DNA from: Acanthosoma haemorrhoidale
Taxonomy: Eukaryota; Arthropoda; Insecta; Hemiptera; Acanthosomatidae
Length of the DNA stretch: 64,000 nt
Direction of reading: 5' to 3'
Assembly: GCA_930367205.1 (NCBI GenBank)
Contig: OV884011.1
Span: 109,855,139 to 109,919,138 of the forward strand
The position numbers and the translations under genes were made by a program. Under the pieces are notes generated by a model that ran no database searches, was not told the DNA's origin, and was given only the letters and a program-made list of their open reading frames with translations. Below are positions 56,926 through 64,000 of the stretch, one piece after another; the stretch's first letter is position 1; each line of letters opens with the position of its first letter.

Positions 56926-59900
56926 TTTTTATTTATATATTTTTGGTATTTAATATTGTATATTTTTCTTGAATATTATTTATAATTTATACAAATTATA
57001 ATATTATTTATTATAATTTCCTTGTTCTTATTTAACGGTTTTATCATTTAATGTTGTATTGTATTTTACTTCTTCATATTATTATGCGAGTATGTCGATC
57101 CATATATGACTTTAATGGATGACTGAATTTACTTTTTGTTTGCCAGAAATGTTTGTTATATGTGAGGCATTTTATTCCTAGGGGACTTTATAAAATTATA
57201 TGATAATATACTCAATATGATGAAAGCATGTTTATTCTCTATTAAAAGGTAAAATTACACGTGACTGGTAGCTTCATGGAGCTGACTTAATTTTTCATAG
57301 TGTTGGGGACTCCTTGTAAAATCTCGTTGTCATTTTCTTCATTGATCAGAGGGAAGAATAATCGTTGGGTTTGGTTTTTAATAAAAATAATAGAAGTTAT
57401 AAGATTTTTGATTTATGACAACTTATATTAATGTTTTGCTTAGAAAGCTAGAGGAGAGAGAGTTTATGAAGTTGACTGATAACCTAACCCACCTTCTTCT
57501 AAATCTCTGTCAGAAAGAAAAATCTTTAACGATAGATACTACACTTGAACCAAAAGGAAGAGATTATTAATACGGCCATGTTGTGTAAACCACCTTCCTT
57601 TTGGGGAAGACCAGAAGACCTTTCAAGTCCGTGAAACTGACAATACTTCTTTGGTTTTCGCACTTACTTTTCAGCAATTCCTATATGTAATTTAAATTGA
57701 GTCATACAGGTAAGTTCATTAGAATGGGTTGATTTTAGTTTTTGAGTATTTATTCCAACGGTATTTGTGACATACATTTTATGCACTAGTTGAGGAGTTA
57801 ATTTCCCAATACATGTAACAACCATGAAACTATAAAAAAAATAGACATCGGAGTTTAATCTTCAACTTGTGGTAATATCCGGAAAGAAAGGATGTTTAGG
57901 AAACAAGAGTATTAAAGGAGTATTAGACAATTGTGAAGTCTGAAAGTCGCTCTAATACAAAACACTACAATATAACTTGTGAGGAGAGTACACCACATGA
58001 TGCTTGGGAGAATTTCTGGACAGCTCTCCCTTCGTCTGTTCAATCTGTTCCCAAAGGCCCAAAGTTCTTAACTAGATATTCATGCTTATCACACCATTGT
58101 TAACTGTAACATAACTTTGTTAAAAGTACGTCTCTTAAAGTTGATAATAATAATAATTAATTAATGATGACGAAGAGAAAGTTTTATATGCCCCAGGGCT
58201 GCTAAGACGTAGTACGGTAAACGGTAGAAATGGTAGTGAGAGCAGAGAGCATGAAAAATGCATGACACAGACCCGATATAAATAAGGGTAGTTTCCACTG
58301 AATGAAAAACTAGAGGTCGGAGTAATGTTTATGCCGTGGATGTGGGAGTCTAATGACCTCAAGTCTCTTTTAGTGCTGCTCTCTGCGACGGCACTAATTC
58401 CTCGGTCGGATTTACACGCTTCTCCTCCCGCCGAAAAATTACTTCTCAGTCGTGGAGTTAGCCTTTTTTATCATCGGGGCTAATAAAGAGCACTTAATCG
58501 TTTTCGGAAAAAGAAACAGTCGGTGCGCATTGGGAGAGAACGTCTTGGACATTTTTAGTGTGTTCAGAATTATACCACAAAAAAAAAAAACCACACAACT
58601 GTTAATAAAGTATTATTAGTACGACTAAACACTCAGAGAGTCTATTGTAAAGCAATGGTTGGTCAGTTAATTTCAGTATTAAAAACACACGGGGGTCATG
58701 ACATTGGTGGAAGGAATGATAATAAATAGGAATGATGATGGATCTCTTCGCGGATCACACCTGTTCACGTCATCATGGAGGTGTGACAACTTTTTTAGCT
58801 GTAAGATTAAGTATTAATTTTTTTATATTTTTCATCAAAATAAGACCTAGAATTTTAAATAATATAGCATTTGAGAATAAATAATTAGAGAGGGAGCTTA
58901 TTGTAAAGTACCTTGGTTTATCTGGAGTCATTTCGGCCCACATAACAACCATATGTTTAAAAAACCTGCTTGACTATCTATCCTCTTCTAGTTTATCAAA
59001 AGATATTTCAATGTCCCAGATTGCTCATTTCCATTTTTTAAGTAAAGCCCAAATGCCACCAAAGCTAATGCTAGCACGCAGCCCCTATAACTATAGTTAA
59101 AGCGTATTCGGTAGTATCAAGATCAGCTAGCTTCAGATGAACGAAAATAAGTTTCTAAGAGTTTGGCAAACCAAGGTACACTACACTAGTTAATCTGCAC
59201 GACGTGTGAAAAGCTGATTATATTCTAGATACTTAAAAAGCTATAAACACAAATTTTATATATAAATGCAAACACATCGAGAATCCATTACTTCATATCA
59301 TTGCTGATAAAGGTAAATTATACAAAACGTATATCAACATCTAGCTTTTTATTATTTTCGTTTTTAGTTTTTAGAATTAATAGTTTAGTTGTTTTTATAA
59401 ATTAAAATTTAAGTGTATTTGAATAAAAACTTTATTTAAAACCAAGAGCGATATTGTTAGTTTTTTTTAGACAGATCGAATTGCTTATTTGCAAAGAATA
59501 ATTTTTATCAGAAATAAATTGATTTGAATATTCTGTCTAGAATAGACAATTGTTTAATAAATATAGTTACTTGAAATATTATACCTTTTTATTACAATTT
59601 TCTTAGCAGGGTGGAGAGGTACACGTTATATTTTGGTGAAACCACAAATGAGAACACGCCGTGTGATGTAGCGGTGACGGTGATATATTGTTGAGTTTTA
59701 TTTAACACACTGTAAAATCAGAGAAATTGCCGACTCAAGAACAAATGAATTAGAGCCAAGATTTTGACTTGTCATGGAGCGGGTTAAAGGTCCACTGAAC
59801 CACAATGTGCCGCTTCCCCCATTACTGTAATTTACAGCCAGTTTCCTTATTCCTCAGAAGTGCCCTCCTAACGTCCAACACCTAAGGTGAGTTATACTGG

Positions 59901-61699
59901 ATAGAGCCAAGTACGTATGTTATTTCGCAGTTTTATGGGTAATTCAATTGAACTTTTATATAATCCTACATATTACATATAATTGATACACATTAAGTTA
60001 GCTAAGGTTATTACGCAATTGATTTTCTTTCTAATCCGTAGGAAAGAATGACCGAAAGCACTTGATAAGTTGTCTTCTTTGAAGTATAAGCTTTTTTTTT
60101 TTTTCGATTCTAATAAATTATTGCGGAATATACGGATATCGAAAGTACATCTTGAAAAGCGCTTAGGCCTAACCGCTTTTATAAAGTTATCATGATTCTG
60201 CCAAATTAAGATTTTTTATCGGCCCTTTTCCCCCAAATTGACTACTCAAGAGGTTTGAAAAGTTTTCTATGTAATTTCATAGACCGCAACCTTAAAAAAA
60301 AAAAAATAATAATGCTCAGCCCTTGAGATAGGATGCACAGTTTTTTAAAAAACAGATACACTCTGTTTACACACACCATCACACTGAATGATAATATTAT
60401 TTGATCCATATATATTAAAATTCCTCTATTCTTCGCACGGGCTCTGTACATCCTAATATTTATGTTATTATATTATCCGAGTATTTATGGTTCTCTGAAG
60501 AGATAAAGTTTTTTCGAGTTGTTATTGTTCAATAGAATAAAGTGGATGGAGTTTTTACAAAGATTGAGGCATCGGCGAAGGAGAATAATTTAAGGAATTT
60601 GTGTTCGGAATATATTATTTATTTGTTTTCAGCCTCTATTCTAATGGGTATGGATGGTAACGGTAGGTAGCCAAGAAAAGTCAAACGGTGTAATTAATAA
60701 CAAAATTATAAGCAAAAATAAACACATGGAAATATAATTATTTTCCAATCATATCTCAGAGCATATATAAAAAAAAAAAAAATCATTTCCTAAGCACTAA
60801 TTATTATTATTACAAGGATTTTCTAAAAACATATTTTTCGAGATCCTGAAATTAATTTACCTTTATTATAATAAAACTGAATTTCTTAATATAATAAGCT
60901 CTAACAACAGTTAGCAATCATTAAACGTGCTGGCAACATAAACAAAAATTATATATATTTTATTTTCCTTGTTAGAGAAAATTTCTTTATTTAATTTTCT
61001 GTTGAACGGTCTCATTACGTAGAGTTGCCTAGCGCCTCTAAACTAAAACAAAATTCAACTAATACGTAAATTTGAAATATCAAGTTATTCACATGTTGGA
61101 AAGCCGATAAAAAAAAATACAACTAAAAGACTTATTCCTAATGAACCTTAAAGATAAAATGAATGTCTTCATGTCCCGTTGACCTTTTATTTTTAACTTC
61201 ATCCTAGTTGATATAGTATGCACAACACCTTTTACAATTTTCAAGGAACCGCTGAGTGCTTTCTTTTACTACGTCATAAATAATGTCGGTATCATTTATT
61301 CGGAGATAGTAGTACGTCTAGGCGAGATCGTTATTATTCTTAGGAGTTTATTCTGCAGTTTAATGAACTAACTGGTACAGGTCCATTCTCCAAGATGGTG
61401 AAGCATCGCTTAATAGAGGTTTGGTAAGGAAAATGGCAATTGGTGTAGTGCTCATGTTGGGGGGAAAGCAGAAAATAAGATGGTGTTAGTAATTTACTGA
61501 TGATCTGTCATTCAGCTCCTTCGAATTTTCTTTTTGCAATATCTATGCGAGGGGTATGCAAGTCAAGCTGTTGGAATGGCCGGAAGTTGACAATTTATAA
61601 ACGCAAATGCTGACGAAAATTAACTCATAGTTAAACAGAACAAATAAAAATTACTTTTTAAATTGAACATAATGATATAAAACCCCAAACCAATTACTC
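56926..61699. other. Long AT-rich stretch, no supported gene
   Basis: Short frames only. The patch 58370-58560 is CpG-richer (GCGACGGCAC, CCTCGGTCGG, CCCGCCG, GTCGGTGCGC) but lacks a long frame and may be regulatory or an unrecognised repeat. T10 near 60091, A12 near 60296 and A13 near 60769 are homopolymer runs. Confidence 0.4.
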
Positions 61700-62230
61700 C
61701 ATCGACAACGGTTTGAGGTTTTGAACGCGAGCATGTTTTAACTTTACATTTAAGTGCACCACTTTCATATCAGCAGAGAGCTGGAGCGACCAGAATTCAA
61801 TCTCACCCGAGATTAAACTTCGGCGATGTGGGGAAATCGTCATCCAATCGAATCCGGCCGATAGCGAAATGATTTAGCCCAGAACTATTCACAGACCGGT
61901 TTGAAACTGGCTGCACTGAGCAATCGAATAACTCGAGATCGGATCGTTTTAATGCTTATACTTTGCAACCAGTTAAGATAACAATCTTCCATTACGCTGA
62001 TACCGGCTCGAGAGATCGCCTCTAACCGTCTCGCCGAGTGTACGCAACAGTTTCGCTAATCCGTTTAGAAGGTAGTATTGATTGAGAAATCCAAACGGTA
62101 TCTAAATTGTATATGTCAACGGAATGAAGATCTTATCGCGTCCTATTTCTTTAATAGAATCGGCGAATGAATATATAATTAAATCAAACAAACGGATTGG
62201 TTGTCGACGTCGATATTAATAGGTTTTCAA
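61700..62230. promoter_or_regulatory. CpG-dense island of unique-looking sequence
   Basis: Many CpG dinucleotides over about 500 bp (for example AATCGAATCCGGCCGATAGC, CTCGAGATCGGATCG, CCGTCTCGCCGAG) in otherwise AT-rich DNA, with no long open frame, no repeat match and no retroelement end. Lack of CpG decay suggests constraint or recency. It could be a cis-regulatory element or promoter. No specific factor site is claimed. Confidence 0.25.
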
Positions 62231-63539
62231 CAGTTTAAATAAAATAAAAACACCTTAACAGTAACACGACAGGGAGCCAATTAAAAAAATAATCAATATC
62301 CTTCAAGAACAGTCGCTCCAGCAAGAGATCTCATTATGATAGGCCAGCGAAATATAACACTTTATGTGTGCAAACATGTCTCACAGCAAAATATTATGCT
62401 GACACCAATATACTATTAGAAATTTCCAAGGAGAAGTCAAACTCCTCCTTAAAATCTCATTTTAATTAATTTTCTAACTATTATATCATTTATTTGGATG
62501 AAATCCATTTGTTATCAGTTGATTCCGGCACATCCAAACTTGGACACAAATATGAAGCTATTTGTAGAATGGATATTAAGTCTAGGAGAAAAAACAAGGT
62601 AGTATAATTACAGTAAATAGACTTCTCTTATCTTAATTAAAACCTTTTCAATTCCAATTAAATTAACAATAACTATATAAACATCCGGTTATTAAACTTA
62701 TTTTGAGATAAAGGGCTAATTTATTCCATTTATTATCATTTTTATTATATTTGTTTTGATTTTCAATGATTCTGCCGAAAAATCGTGATTATCTCATAAA
62801 ATAAATATTTTGAAATTCAGAAAAAAAATTAAATTAGAGCTCATTTTGATTTGATGATTGATGAAACAAAGTCTCCTGTCCCTTCAAAAAGCAAGTTTTT
62901 ATATAATAACAAAGTGCGTTAAGATTGGTTAACAGTTGGAAGTCTAAATAGCATTGCTCTGTTGAAAACATAAAATTTTATTTTTATATCTTGTTATAAA
63001 TGTATTAATATATTCTGAGAATCTAACACGTTAAGCATTAAATTGTAATATTAATGTTATGTTCAATGTGGTTATTTTTGTGGAGTGATAGTAGAATTTA
63101 TTTCCAGGAAAAAGTATTTATTAAATCAAAATACTTTGTAGGGTTAGTTTTATTTCTTTTAAAGTAAGAAACCAATTTTTAATTGGAAGAAATTTATATT
63201 GCTCGTTTTACAAACAATTCTAAACACCGTATTAATTTATTATTAAAATTTAAAATTATTTTATTGAAGTTTTATACTGCTCTTAGATAATATTTAAAAC
63301 CTCACCGGTCATCTGATTAATGCAATAGTGAATCAATTTCGGGTATAATTTCAAGCTGTTTATTAATTCAAATTTAATTCCAAAATGACTCGGGGTAGGG
63401 AACGGGTATGAAATTTTCAACCCTTATTGAATTCCTTCCGTACCAGAGGGTATAACGGTATTATAGAGTAAATTATTACTTTAATATTACTGAGCGGGAA
63501 GCAGGAGGGGGGCTGCAAGAGGGGTAGAAAATAAGAATT
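62231..63539. other. No gene seen
   Basis: Very AT-rich, without repeats or frames worth noting. Confidence 0.5.
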
Positions 63540-63850
63540 GGGAGTGAGCTCTCTGGAATGAACCTCTGACTGCTTCTGATGTCATCGGAGCATGGTGATT
63601 CGATCAAATGATACTCACATGGCCGATCAAACACATGCTCTCATATCGTCCTGAGGTCATTCGTGCAATATTACCCATTTGGCTGGTAAAGAGTGAGAGT
63701 TCGGAAGTATGTTGAATGTTTAGGCCACACTCTTATATACATATTGCAATGAGATTTTAGTATCAAATTAAATTTACCTATTAGAACGGGGTTGTTTCAA
63801 TGGAGAGAGCTCTCTGGCGAATACCTCTGCAAAACATGGTGTACGTCCTA
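63540..63850. repeat. Short diverged direct repeat
   Basis: GGAGTGAGCTCTCTGGAATG-AACCTCTG near 63541 and GGAGAGAGCTCTCTGGCGAA-TACCTCTG near 63802 are in the same orientation, about 260 bp apart. Nature unknown. Confidence 0.5.
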
Positions 63851-64000
63851 CAGATAAGTAGGCAACTTTCACTCATTCAATTCAGGGTGGTGGGTACAAT
63901 TTTTGTACTAATTCAAAACACGCACCTCGTCCAGCTTACCAGAGAAGGGTCGGAACTACCTCAGAACCCGCCAAAGCATCAATGTGTTCTCTTGTTTTTA

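Noticed and set aside
1..64000. CRISPR arrays, bacterial operons, ribosome-binding sites or prophage
   Set aside because: No regularly spaced direct repeats and no long ORFs; composition and retroelements are eukaryotic.

Overview
This window looks like eukaryotic, gene-poor DNA from an arthropod, most likely an insect. It is AT-rich by eye, and no open reading frame reaches 150 codons (the longest is 143). No protein-coding host gene can be supported. Nearly everything recognisable is transposable-element debris: jockey-like and other non-LTR retrotransposon 3' ends, tRNA-derived SINEs, a Tc1/mariner relic, solo LTR-like repeats and a short relic of an insect errantivirus-type Env. The insect call rests on this mix of families and is an inference. 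I cannot name the species.

Layout. 1-1.67 kb is unremarkable. 1.67-4.67 kb is a cluster of related LTR-like repeats in both orientations, with termini TGTCGG...CCGACA. It contains a 33-bp perfect inverted repeat and a (TA)27 array. 5.8-6.7 kb holds a 5'-truncated jockey-like LINE, a LINE 3' tail and a tRNA-like segment. 8.4-9.3 kb holds a diverged direct repeat around a run of hairpins, then the Env relic. 11.4-12.1 kb is another LINE 3' part. 15.96-16.87 kb is a jockey copy with clear target-site duplication next to a SINE. 22.4-26.8 kb has a tRNA-like unit, a dead Tc1 element and a nearly perfect 1.39-kb tandem duplication whose start lies inside that Tc1 element. 27.3-28.2, 33.7-34.5 and 38.06-38.72 kb are further LTR copies, two of them hit by small poly(A) retro-insertions. 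40-42.1 kb has LINE tails and a SINE. 42.2-42.7 kb and 61.7-62.2 kb are CpG-dense islands that stand out from the background. 44.6-45.05 kb is a third jockey relative with a perfect 12-bp target-site duplication. The remainder, to 64 kb, is AT-rich sequence with scattered retroelement fragments and simple repeats.

How it fits together. At least three kinds of non-LTR element are present: jockey-like copies ending in a poly(A) tail; a family with a conserved TGCC...GGCA hairpin and AATAAAG end; and copies encoding the WNSLP-type C-terminus. The SINEs and LTR copies could have been mobilised by these or by autonomous relatives elsewhere. The best candidates for something unexplained are the duplicated hairpin-rich unit at 24.0-26.8 kb, the structured stretch at 8.4-8.8 kb, the perfect 33-bp promoter-region hairpin at 2.2-2.4 kb, and the CpG islands, one of which carries paired CACGTG E-boxes.
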